Source: Didymodactylos carnosus (taxonomy: Eukaryota; Rotifera; Eurotatoria; Philodinida; Philodinidae). From it: 64,000 bases of DNA. This document shows positions 23,154 through 35,395 of the stretch, piece after piece. The stretch covers positions 1,063 through 65,062 of the forward strand of contig CAJNOQ010000134.1 in the NCBI GenBank assembly GCA_905250885.1. The letters run 5' to 3'. The first letter of the stretch is position 1; every line of letters begins with the position of its first letter. The notes under the pieces are model-generated. The model did not search any database, was not told the origin of the DNA, and saw only the letters and a program-made list of their open reading frames with translations. The translations under genes and the position numbers were made by a program.

Positions 23154-26100
23154 TAGAATTCTGTATACTAAAAATAGCCAATATGACACAACAGTATTTT
23201 CTGTGATAAAATCAGCTTTGAAATTTTTGACTATTTCTATTGGCTAGTAACAGACTAGATAGCAACTCTGTTATAGAGCTCTGTAAAAAGATGTGTTTTT
23301 GTCGAAGCCTGTTCTTTTTTTTTTTTTGTGTAAAAATGATAAAGTTTTCTTATACAGTTTAATTTTCGATTGTTTATAAAAAAAATTCTTAGATACTTTT
23401 TATTTATTTTGTTTGTTTTTATTTTTATTAAAATGATCTAACAAACTATTTGTTTTGTTAAATTCATTTTTTATTTTGTATTTATCTTTTAACTCTTTCG
23501 CTGAAAATGATATTGTGTTATGCAATAAGACGTTTTTTTCTGCCATTGTATTTGTCATCATACAGCATTGCGATATTCAAATTTTTCAAAGTGATTATTG
23601 AACATGGGCATGCCTTTATTCTAAACATTTGAAATACTATAAAAAATTGCTGTTTGTACACGAACTACTAGAATTTTATTATGTCTTTAGACTAATATTT
23701 GAAAAAAGTAATTTGAATTTATTTAGCAAGATGTTTGATGCATACAATATCGCATATTTATATTTTTCAAGTGTTCTGTTTTAAATAAACAGATATGCTA
23801 ATCAACCGTGAGTTTATGTATTTTCTTTTATTTCTGTATAAATGTATTTTACTGTGACTGAGTGAGTATACATACGATATTGTTCCAAAAATTTTTTTTT
23901 TTCGGGGGGGGGGGGGGGTAAATAACGTATATTTTTTTTTTTTTAAAAAGGTTAAGTGTAACTGTTGTTNNNNNNNNNNCCCCCCCCCCCCCCCCACCCC
24001 CCCCCCCCCCCACCCCCCCCCCCACACCCCCACCCCCCCCCCGCCCCCGCCCAATATAACGTTCATTCTTTTCTTTTATAAAGCGTAACTGTATCAGTTG
24101 TTCTATTCTTTTTTGCTCTTTATCATTGCATGACAGTTCGTCGATTTAGTCTTATATTATTTATAACTATTAGTGATAACCTAAGCAAATAATATCGTAT
24201 AAGAAAGTGAGAGAACTCTCTTGTTCATTTTGTATTGACTATGTCTTTGTCTTTGAACGTGTAGCACTTGTCAGTCTGCCGTTTGTCTCTGATTTTTTTC
24301 TTTTTGACATCGATACATCATCAAATCAACGTTGTTATCCAAATAGAAAATTAACTTCTGTTGAAAGGTAGAGTTCAACAATTAAGATATAGATTATTTC
24401 TGGAAAGTTTCGAAGAAAAGTATTTCATATGTATCAAATATGCACTATTGTATGTTCTTATTATTCTTTATCATAAAAATTTTGAATAATTAGGAAAATT
24501 TCTTCATCTTTGATAATTCTATGATAACTGATACATATGAATTTTATCTTACAATTTACGAGTGTAGCCACTTTGTCAACAAGATCTAACTTGTTAATAA
24601 AAGATCGTTTTTATTTCTTTTAATGAATACTTAATCAGAATGATGATCATTTTTAGAGAAAAATTTTTAAATCATCTTGATTTTGTCGTGAACACTATCG
24701 AACTATGTTACTGTCATTAACTAAACAATTTTTCTTTTTCTTTTCTCTATTGATTCCCAATACGCACTTGTTTAGGTTTTTTTTTTTTTTTTTTTTGAAA
24801 CAAAAATAGTTTTTCATATTACTAATTTTCCTTTCTCTTTTTCTTAGTTGTTAAACAAGCTCTCTATAGACTGATAGTATATGAAGCTAAAAAACAATTT
24901 TTGTTGTAGACTTATGTGTCTATGTGAATGTGTAGAGACACATATACACACATACACAGATGATGATCTAAGATAAAATCGATCTATAAATATTTGATTT
25001 GATTGATCATAGCTGGTGCATGTATGCAAATTTTCTGAAAAGAAGTTTGGTTTAGTCTGATCATCAAATTCAATAGATCATGTCGAATTTTGATAAATTG
25101 AATTAGAAAGTAGCGAGAAAATTATTATTATTAATAATAAGAATGGACGCAGATCGCATGTTTTTTTTCAAAAACATTCTAGTTTACAGTATACAGGTTT
25201 TTTTTTTATAGATGAATGATTACGTACTCTGTGACTTGTCTTGTACTACTGTCTTATAAGTCTTATTTGAAACTAGAAAACATTTTAAAAACAGGTTACA
25301 TTAAGTTAATATTGATCTACCCTCCCTTACGTAAGTAGAAAACTCTCTTGTGTATATTAATTTCCTATTGTGGGATTTTTAATGCACTATTTTAGTTTCG
25401 AAGAAGTTACTAAAGATTAATTTTAACGTGCTTCTCTCTAGAGGATATTAATGAAAAAAGTTTATGTTCAGAATATATGTGCTATCTTTTTTAAAAAATA
25501 TGCAATCTTCTTTTTGATATATTATCGGAAACGAGGTTTTTTTTAATAAGTACAATATGTATGTATTCAACAAAACATTTTTTACACTTAAAATAAGCAT
25601 GGATTGACGAAAAGAGCACGGTCTTAATTAGAAAGATTATTTTAACTATTACTTTTATGTAATATAATGTTCTAATTAGTTTGCTAATAATTGATTTTAT
25701 ATTTGAATATGAAAACTACTGTCACCTTTTCTGCCTGAAGAAGTATATGAAAGACTAAGAAGTTAATAATCGTTTGTTAACAGTCTCTGTGAAAATGTCT
25801 AACGAGATGATATAAAGTAAAAGTCTCTAATTTTTTCTCAAAAAAAAATATTCAAATAAATATCACTCATATAATACAAAGTTATTTCTTTTGTGTAAAA
25901 ATAAGATCAGTTATTAGAAAGCTAATTAGAGAATTAATTTACGTTAGAACTGTGCTTGTAACGTCATTTTTCTCTTGTTAGTACAGTCAGCATAGTTTAG
26001 ACTGATGAATAGTCTAATAATATAGAAAATTGCCATTCGTGATTTTACTTATGGATGTGCTTTCAGAAAGAATTAGCTGCTTTTTATCCTCTTAAGAGAG

Positions 26101-29100
26101 ACATTTGTAGACAGCAAGATTGATAAGATTTAATTTGATACTGAATATTCTGAAATATCTCGTACTACAATCTTCAGTAGTCAAGGTCGTTTTATCCATC
26201 ATTTCTCACTTTGTTTCACTTAGAGGTACCTGATTAGAGGGTGTAAAATCTTTGACTATTGTCAAAAAATTCAAATAAATTTAGATATATAAACCCACTT
26301 CCTTTATATTCCACTTATTCTAGTACGCATTACTGAATATTATACTATTAAATTAAGAGTTACAGTGTATTAGATGTTCAAGAAATTGAAAATCTATAGT
26401 ATACATCAGTAAAGTGAATCAAATATAGTGAATGAATTATTCTGCATTGAATGAGTCTTTAACTGACGTTTGTTCCGGTTAAATAAATGTTTCAAATAAG
26501 TCGCTTTTTACACATTCATAAAGACAATCAACGTTTTAGATCAATAATACTTTGCTCAAATTTCATCTAAACTAGAACTAGAAATAAATCTGTCTATTAT
26601 TAGATCTTAATTGAGACAAATTTACATATATTATTATGATTATAAGAATTAATTGATTATTCTGTTAAATTTTTTCTTTCTAATAATTATCGTAAAAAAA
26701 TAATTATTGTGTGTAACTCGCCGACTGTGCAAATGAATAACTCAAATCCTTTTTCTTTATTTCTTCGTCTAATTATTATCATAATGCACTGCTGATGTTT
26801 TTTTTGACTCAAGCTTTTCTTATACTCTTAAATAGAAAAAAAAAAAAAAGAAACAGAATCTATGGATATACATACTTGCAATAACGAGGGGATCTCATCT
26901 TTTTTTATTATTCAGTTTTGTTTTCTGTGGATAAAAAGGACAGAATAACAACACAATCAATATCGTATAACGAACTTAACGTATAATAATAATAATGTCA
27001 AGTTCACGTGTACAAAAGAAAAAAAAAAATTGTATCAACATATTCAAGAACGTCTAAAGAACAGGTGCGACTGGTAGTGGTGGTTTATACTAGAAAATTA
27101 ATTATTTGTTTGCTTAATCGATCTAGTAAGAACTTAATAATACACCTTAATAATTAAACACTCCTTTCTTTATCTTTACTCTACTACTACTGAACGTTTT
27201 AGTAAGATGATTATCTGTTTATTTTACGAATCATCATTATCATCTATCTTTTCCAGCTGAGTTGTATGTGTATTTTCTGATGCTTTATGTTCGCGTTTAT
27301 TTCATTTCTTTCGCTGTTTATTGAAGACTACAATACGGTTATTATATACAGATACGTAGTTGATAAAGTTTACTTTGATTAACACACACGGATCACTTAA
27401 CCTGAAAAACAAAAAAAATGAATAAATGAATATGTATGTGATCGTGTAAACATCTATTGATAGTATAGTCATTGTAAGTATAAGTAAGAAAGGGAGTGTA
27501 TGTGTGTAAGAGAGAAGTGCACGTATGTTAAAGCCTTTTCAATATTATATTGAAAAGACAAATGCTGATACGTTGTTATTTAATATTCATGACGTTAATA
27601 TTTGATCGAGTTCTTGAATATTATGACGTTTTCCCGGTCAATAGTTAGTGAACATCTTTGTTAAATAAATAACGGATACAAAACAGGTTTTTTCGCTTGT
27701 AAAAGAATATTTCTATTTTTACATACCTTCTAACTAGAGAAAATTCAAAAATTTGATCTTTTTCTTCCGCCCGTTTATAAGCTATTTTAGATTGTACCTC
27801 TTTTTATGTCTTCTTTTTATGTTATTTCTATTTTTCATGAAATAACTCTTGATAATGACGTTTATTATAATATTAAATGTCGAGAGAGTTCATGCGAACA
27901 TCGCTCAACTTCTGAGTTCATAATGAGAAAACGTTTGTAATAAACGTACCCTTACATTGAAACTAAAAATATGGTCAACAGAAGTTCTTACTTCGAATTT
28001 CAAAAGAAGATGGTCTACATCGAAACTTACTTACCGTTGACTAAAAAACTATTGATAATTTTTTAAGTCTTCTGTAATACTAATATTTCCTTTGGCAAGT
28101 GCATTCCAGCAAATAGAAATAGACTATAATTAGATCAGATAGCAGTCTATAAAAAGAAGGCTTACTTCTTTTTATTAATCTGTTTTCTCGAAATATTGGG
28201 TTTTCTGTTAGACAGACGAGTAGATTCGTTCGCATGTCGTTTTTGAATTAAATTTTCAATCAACGTAACTCACATGTTCGATTTTTCTTTTAAAAAATAA
28301 ATCGAATGAGATGTTTCTCGAACTTTTAAAAAAGAATTTGAATCATTGAGAATCGCGTGCATCATTTAATCACTAACCGAGGAATTAATCATTGCTTTTT
28401 ACATGGATTCTCTCTTAACTATCTGAAGAGCTTTGAAAACTTTCATTCACATGTAATAAAGACAAAAAAGAATTCTGCGATGTATAGAATGATGTAGTTT
28501 GTTTTCTTAAAATTTTAATGATGTTTGTAGTCAGAAAAATACTTTCAAAAAACATATTAGAATGAAATGATCTTATTAATCCATGGCAACACTCTAAATG
28601 AAATTGGTCATTTTTGAATGATGGTTGTATACTTACGCTATACTCTCTTCTCGCGGTTGTTCTCTTTTCTGCGTGGTGACACTGCATTGTATTTACAAGC
28701 CTTTGGCTTTTTTGTGCTTTTCTTTATTACGAGAAGAAGCATAAAATAAACTTTCAAGTTTCAAGTTTCAAGCTATATACACTCTTTGACTTTATTTTAC
28801 ATGGAAATAAAAGAGACAGTTTATTTTATCTTCTATATATTGAGCATCGAACAAATATTCTTTCACCTTATTTTATTTAATCAAATTTGTGATTATTTCT
28901 TGTCATTTTAATCTTTCTTAGTAATTTTTAATAATTTCTTACAGATATTTTTTAAGAATTTTTATAAAATTTTCAGACAATAGTGGAATAAGCGGACGAA
29001 TGTGATGTCAGATTGAATTATATGAAAAGTTTATTGACATAATGCACATCCCACGTGACAAACTATAATGTGTTATATTTCTATACTTTTTTAGGGCGAA

Positions 29101-32012
29101 GGTCAATAGTAAGATCGTTTCGTAATACGAAGATAGATCGAGCATATGGTATAATTAGAAATTAACATATGAAAGACATTTTCTATTATCAAACTGACAG
29201 TAGTATGAATGGAATTTAGTGTTTTATATCTTTCTGACGTTCAACATGATGATGTTGTTTATTGATAGATACTCTCGAAATTTGTTGTCAAAGTTATTTT
29301 TTTGTTTGTGAATGAGACGACAAAGATGAATAATTATTATTTTATATCGGTTACTAATATCATTTATCATTATTAATTAAACTACTGCGTGTATATGTGC
29401 ATATGTACTAGTCAAACGTGACATTGAGTCGTTTTCTTTCTGTTACTATATGAGACGGAAACCGGAAACGAATCAAAAATATTTTACTTCATTTTCCATC
29501 ATTTTTTTTCCTTTTTTTTTTTTATATACATGGTTTTTCCAGAAATACTCTGTCTTAAAAAAAAAAGTGAACTCTTTGAAGATATTTTTGAAAAAAACAC
29601 ACAACACATCTATTTATAAATAATACGCAAAAAAAAGAGTGTAACACCGTGATGCCATTTAGAGAAAAAGATTTTTATTCATCTTACGATATCCGATATC
29701 ATATTTAGGAATTTATATAATTTTCAATGGAATAAGAAAAAAAAAGAAAACCCCGACACGACGATAATGCGACATATGCTCATTCTTTTTTTCAATTTTT
29801 TGTTTTTTTTCTCTTTCATACAAATAGAGAGAGAGAGAAAGAGTTACTTTTTTTTTTTTTCTATATAGTTTTGTATATTGTAGTTATATCCGAAGGAAAT
29901 GTATTTGATTTTGTTACAAAAAAGGCGTAGGATAGGAATTTTTATTGCTGGTGAAAGAATTTCAAAATTTTCATTTCAACTCAATATTGTTTTGTTTTTC
30001 GATGTTTACGCTAAGAAGTCCATACAGATACACCTAATGATAAATGAAATTATTACTCAAAAATAACTTTTTTCTATTTTGTGTTTTTCAGTTCGTTCTT
30101 CTCCCGTCTCTAATTTGACATCTGTTCGTTTCATTCTTTTAAAATGGAAGAAGAAGAAGAAGAAGATTAGTACATTATTATTTTACCCGCCAGTGTTGAA
30201 GACATTAATGATAATTTAAGCAGAAAGAGCTCTCTCATACTATTCCAATATATATCTATATATATATTGCGTGAATGAAGAACAAAAATTAAAAAATCTT
30301 TTCACATTTTATCTTTTCTATGTTAAGAAATCGGCATCAAAGAAAGAGAGAATTGGTTTTTCTGTATCTTTTGTTCGTGTTAGAACAATGATATATTCCA
30401 TGTTTAGTTTCTTTTTTTGTTCATAGATTCTTCTACATTTTTTCTTTTTCTATTATAGACACCATTCTTATAAGAGAATGTGCATGCGTGTGTATATGGG
30501 AAAATTTTTTCTTTCTGTCGTTTTTTTTTTTTTTGAGTATTTGTATACGTTGAAGGTAATATGTTTTTGGTTGTTATTACATCTTATCCGTAGTATACAT
30601 TTGTATAAATGACCGAAGATTTTATGGTGTTTCTAAGTGCATTAAAGAGGATAAGGAGAGAGTGTATAAGTAAACTTGTACATGTATATACATTCATGTA
30701 TATGTATACGAATAAGGTAGAAGAGTTAAAATATTAAATATTCGTCAATTATTCTTATGACGATATTATTATAGCACATTTCAAAAAATAAAGAAAAGAA
30801 ATCTATGTATATATGATAAATGCGTCGCACAGCAAACGAACGAGTTTCTTTTTCTTTGTTCTCTATTTTTTTTTTGTAACGTGCCATGTCGACTCTGTAT
30901 GTTTTTTTTTATTGAAATAGGTCATGTTTTTAGAAACAACAGGAGAAAAAAAGAAATGAGAGAAGAATAGGTATTTCATTTTTTCCGAAATATACACGAC
31001 GACATCATTTTAGATTAGTTCATATTCGAAATCTTTTCGTTCATTATCTTTCAGAAATTCAAATAATGACAGAGTCTACGCAGATTTTAAGACTCTTTGA
31101 AAGTTCGTTGAATTTCATTTTTTTTTCTCTTTCATTAAAAAATGTAAAGTATAAACGAAGAGAGATGTGAATAATGCTCATTTTTTTTTCTACATTTTTT
31201 AAAGAAAAAAATGTGAACAAAAATTGTATTTTGACTCCTCAAAACGATGAAGAAGAAGAAATATACTTAAACTTAGTTCAATAAATGTACTGCTACTTGC
31301 TACATTTTCATTTGAACTAAGTGTCATTAATATTTATCTAGCTCATTTAGCAAAAGAATTCCATTCTTTTTCTGGATTGTGTATTACCTCGTCGCCATTT
31401 CTTTCTTTTTCGCAATAATCAAGTATGTGTGTGTGTGGTGTGTCTGTCACACATTCTTGAATTTAAACCATCTGTTCTTGAACTCGCCTACTGATAAATA
31501 AATAATTCAAGGTATTTTTTTATGTGTTTCTACTATATTTAGATTTTTATTTATTTACATTTTTTCTTTATTTCATCGTGATACAAACATATGGAGTCAT
31601 GGATTTTTTCATCTATATAAAACGTGATGATATTTACAACGATAACACAGCAGAAAAAAATCTATTTTCAAATGAATTAACTATAAAAGAATCGTAAGCT
31701 AATCATAACGAACTACGATCAGTGGAATTTTAAAAAAATATTCAAATATGGTCAAAATAAAATAAAATATTTTTATAATTATTCACAATCAATAATAAAA
31801 AAAAGCAAATTTATACACAATTTGAGTAAGTTTAGAGAGAGAAAAAATGTATTATTCAGAAAAAATACAATTTCTCACATACTGCCTCATGTACTATCAT
31901 CACTAGACTACTAATCAATGTCCTATCTTTCTTTTTTACTGAAATTAGAAGAGGTATTTATTTCCGACTCATGCATCGATACTGTTTTATTTTTATTTAG
32001 AATTCTATTTTA
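23154..32012. other. Long gene-free spacer with an assembly gap
   Basis: Nearly 9 kb of AT-rich DNA between the mahogunin-like and CDK genes. I see homopolymers, short microsatellites (for example GAA repeats near 30149-30166) and many small random ORFs, but nothing with codon bias or motifs. It may hold CDK regulatory DNA or 5' UTR exons that cannot be identified from sequence alone. Confidence 0.4.
23904..24052. repeat. G run, 10-N assembly gap and C-rich tract
   Basis: A run of 15 G at 23904-23918 is followed by 51 bp of AT-rich sequence, a gap of exactly 10 N at 23970-23979 and then a tract of almost pure C with scattered A and G to 24052. The gap is clearly the result of failed assembly across low complexity; the true length is unknown. 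The open frame through it (poly-Gly on the minus strand) is meaningless. Confidence 0.95.
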
Positions 32013-33424
32013 ATGGAAGTCAGTTCGACAATAGCTAAAACATTCAAACGTTTTACACTACCTCGAAGTACGTCATCGATCGGTTCATTTTCATTATCAT
32101 CTGGAACAACAAATACAACATCTGTACCACCATCAACAACAACTATAAATGATTCATCGACTATTGATTTTAATGGTATCAATCTAATTAGTCGTACAAC
32201 TAATCATACGCATGTCCATTCAAAACCACCAATGTCCTATACTAATTATCCACGACATCATTCTCAGTTAAATCTTTCAACGACAAATAGTGTACCTTCA
32301 AATGTCATTGAAAAAATAAACGATCTAACTTCTCAACAACAGCAGCAGCAGCAGCAACAACAACAACAACAGCATCAGCAACATCATCTATCAATGTTGC
32401 GTTCATCGTCGAATTTATCAAATCATATTGATACGGATTGCGATGTAAAAAGTGTAAATAAATCAAAATCGTTTTATAAAACTCATTCGATTCAACGTGA
32501 TTTAAGTTATGATAATATTAAAGCTCTAACTTTTGACGATGATAATATGAATAATAAACAATTAAAAAAAATGTCAAATTCTTATTCAGAACATAATGGT
32601 GAAAATTTCAAGCAACAATCGAAACTAAAACATATATTAATAAAAAAATTACAACCATCACAACAAGAACAGCAACAAGATGATAATTCTACAAGTAAAA
32701 AAAAAGATGTTGAAAAGAAAAAACGTCGATCATCATTTAGAAATTTTTCACAAAAATTTCATTTGAAACGTAGTCATAGTACAAATACGGATTTAGCTAC
32801 TATTGCTACATCATCGTCCTCTTCATCCAATACTACTGCAGTCAATAATAATTTAGATACAGACAAATTACCACTATCAACAACAACATGTGATCTTGTT
32901 TATCATCGTTTGAATTGTATAACAGCACCTACAAAATCATGCGATATCGAAGCATCTAGTCAGTATAATTTAAATGATTATGTAAATTTAACACGTTCTA
33001 ATACAAGTATTTTGTGCAACGGTAGTACAGGTGGTTTTGCAACGATACCTGAAGAAGAAAATTGTACAGTTATTTTAAAGAGAAACAACAATCAGTCGTC
33101 AACATCATCATCACATCGTCAGGATGAAAATGATGACTTTATAGCACAACAACAACAACAGCAGCAGCAACAACAACAACAGCATCAAAGAATGGCGCCA
33201 AGTCTCAGTCTGTCATCGTCGTCGTCATTTATTTCCGCACATACTTCATCACCATCTAATCATTCGTCAACATCAAATAAATATTTGAGTGTTAAATTAG
33301 CATCGTCTAATCAAAATGGAGTCACAGATTTGGCTAAACCATCAAAATCATCAACTTCAGTCACATCAAATATCGGGACAGCACTAGGACTTTTATCAAA
33401 TAATAATAACAATAATACTAATAC

Positions 33425-33468
<44 letters not shown>

Positions 33469-35395
33469 GTAATAAACAATTCTTATCCAATTCCATCAGT
33501 TTACATGGTGATGTTAGTAGTCTATTAACTTCATCATGTCATAACGGATATTTATCAAATAGTATTTCAGCTATAAACAATGCAAATAATATTAATAATG
33601 ATGCGTCATCAGGTAAGTACTTTCAATACGCTTTCAAAAACTATTTACGTTTCTATTCTTATTTTAGGTCGACTATATTCTCATCCTGTACGAGATATAC
33701 CTTGTCCACCATCACCATCGACGAAACATAAACATTTGTCTTATCATGAAAATTTAACAAATTCATTTATGAATGATTTAACAATATTACCTATTGAAGA
33801 AAATTCAATTTCACAGCAACAGTCACAATCGCAACAAAAAGTGAAAATGCGTGATCACAGCTCAAAAAAGAAGAAAAGTTTAAGAGATCTAAAATTGCGT
33901 ATATCATTACCACCTGAATTAAAAAATGGTTTTCAACGAGTTAACAGTGATTTTACAATGAATAAAGGACCATCAACAACTACCACTGCAGCAACTATAA
34001 TGGCAAATAATAGTAAAATAAAAACAACAACAATGAATAATAATGCTTATAATAATAATCATCATTCTTATTATCAAACAAATTCATTATCATCTCAAAC
34101 ATTAAACAGTGTTATTAATCAGTCCAGTTCATCTCTTTTAAGATTATCATCTCCAACATCGTCAATAACAACTGTAGGACAATTAAGTCGTAATGAACAA
34201 CGTTTATCAATGCTTGATTTAGGTTATGGAAAAATAGAATCTTATCAAAAATTAGAGAAATTAGGCGAAGGTAAGAAAAAAATAATGTTTCACTGTTTGC
34301 GTTCATAAGAAAAATGGTATTTTTATTCAATTATTTATTTCGAATTATGAACAGTGCACATTTTTATCTATAGGTACTTATGCAACCGTTTATAAAGGTC
34401 GTTCACATTTACTTAGTGGCTATATAGCATTAAAAGAAATTCGTTTAGAACAGGAAGAAGGTATACTTTAAAGTATTTTTAATTTTATAAATTTAAATAA
34501 ATTTTATTATTATTTCTATTTAGGTGCACCTTGTACAGCATTACGAGAAGTAAGCTTATTAAAAGGTTTAAAACATGCAAATATAGTAACATTACACGAT
34601 ATTATATTTGATCAAACAACGTTAACATTAGTATTTGAATATGTTGATAAAGATTTAAAACAGTATATGGATGATTGTGGAAATATAATGAATATTAAAA
34701 ATGTTCGATTATTTTTATATCAATTATTACGTGGATTAGAATATTGTCATTCACGTAAAATTTTACATCGTGATTTAAAACCGCAAAATTTATTAATAAA
34801 CGAACGTGGTGAATTAAAACTAGCAGATTTTGGTTTAGCACGAATAAAAAGTTTTCCAACAAAAACTTATTCACATGAAGTTGTAACATTATGGTATCGA
34901 CCACCCGATGTACTTTTAGGTAGTACAGAATATTCAACACCAATTGACATATGGGCTGTTGGATGTATTTTTTATGAAATGGCATGTGGTCGACCATTAT
35001 TTGCCGGAACAAAAGTTGAAGAAGAATTATATCTTATATTTAAATGTTTAGGAACGCCCACCGAGAAAACATTACCAGGTGTAACGTCAAATGTTGAATT
35101 TCAACAATTACGTTTAGCAAATTATAACGGTGAATCACTATTAAATTTAGCACCACGTCTAGATCTAATGGGAATTGATTTAGTTCAAAAATTTTTACGT
35201 TATAATCCACTTGAACGTATTTCGGCTAATGATGCAATGCATCACAAGTTTTTTGGCGTTTATCCTTCCTTAATTCATAATTTACAACCTACACAATCGA
35301 TACTTGATATTAACGATATACAATTGACACGTGATCATGGATCTAAATTAATCATGAAATCAGTCACATCAAAACGTTCGAGTATACATCTATGA
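32013..35395 (+). CDS. PCTAIRE-type cyclin-dependent kinase (CDK16/17/18-like) with very long N-terminus
   Basis: Exons 32013-33612, 33668-34270, 34374-34460 and 34524-35395 join in phase to give 1053 residues; vertebrate CDK16-18 are about 500. The kinase begins near residue 726 ([18 protein letters not shown]) with catalytic Lys755, the cyclin-binding helix PCTALRE at 766-772, HRD Asp847, DFG Asp865 and the [19 protein letters not shown] segment. Just upstream, [12 protein letters not shown] and [16 protein letters not shown] match the conserved pre-kinase segment of PCTAIRE kinases, where PKA phosphorylation is known to act. The remaining N-terminus is disordered, with Q13 at 32334-32372, Q12 at 33147-33182 and an N-rich AAT tract near 33402-33475. 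The family acts with cyclin Y in vesicle traffic and neuronal function. Two deviations from the family consensus: PCTAIRE reads PCTALRE, and LGTPTEETWPG reads [11 protein letters not shown]. Confidence 0.93.
33402..33475 (+). repeat. (AAT)n tract encoding poly-Asn in the CDK N-terminus
   Basis: Near-pure AAT repeats, interrupted by AAC and ACT codons, encode an N-rich run. The repeat is in the coding frame and divisible by three, so length change would not break the frame. Confidence 0.9.

Noticed and set aside
23767-24066. Glycine-rich minus-strand ORF
   Set aside because: It is created by the C tract and spans the N gap.
28415-28687. 90-codon minus-strand ORF in the 23-32 kb spacer
   Set aside because: No recognisable motif, signal peptide or neighbouring exon; could be chance.
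33311-33496. Leucine-rich minus-strand ORF within the CDK exon 1
   Set aside because: It is the reverse reading of the AAT repeat that encodes Asn in the kinase gene.
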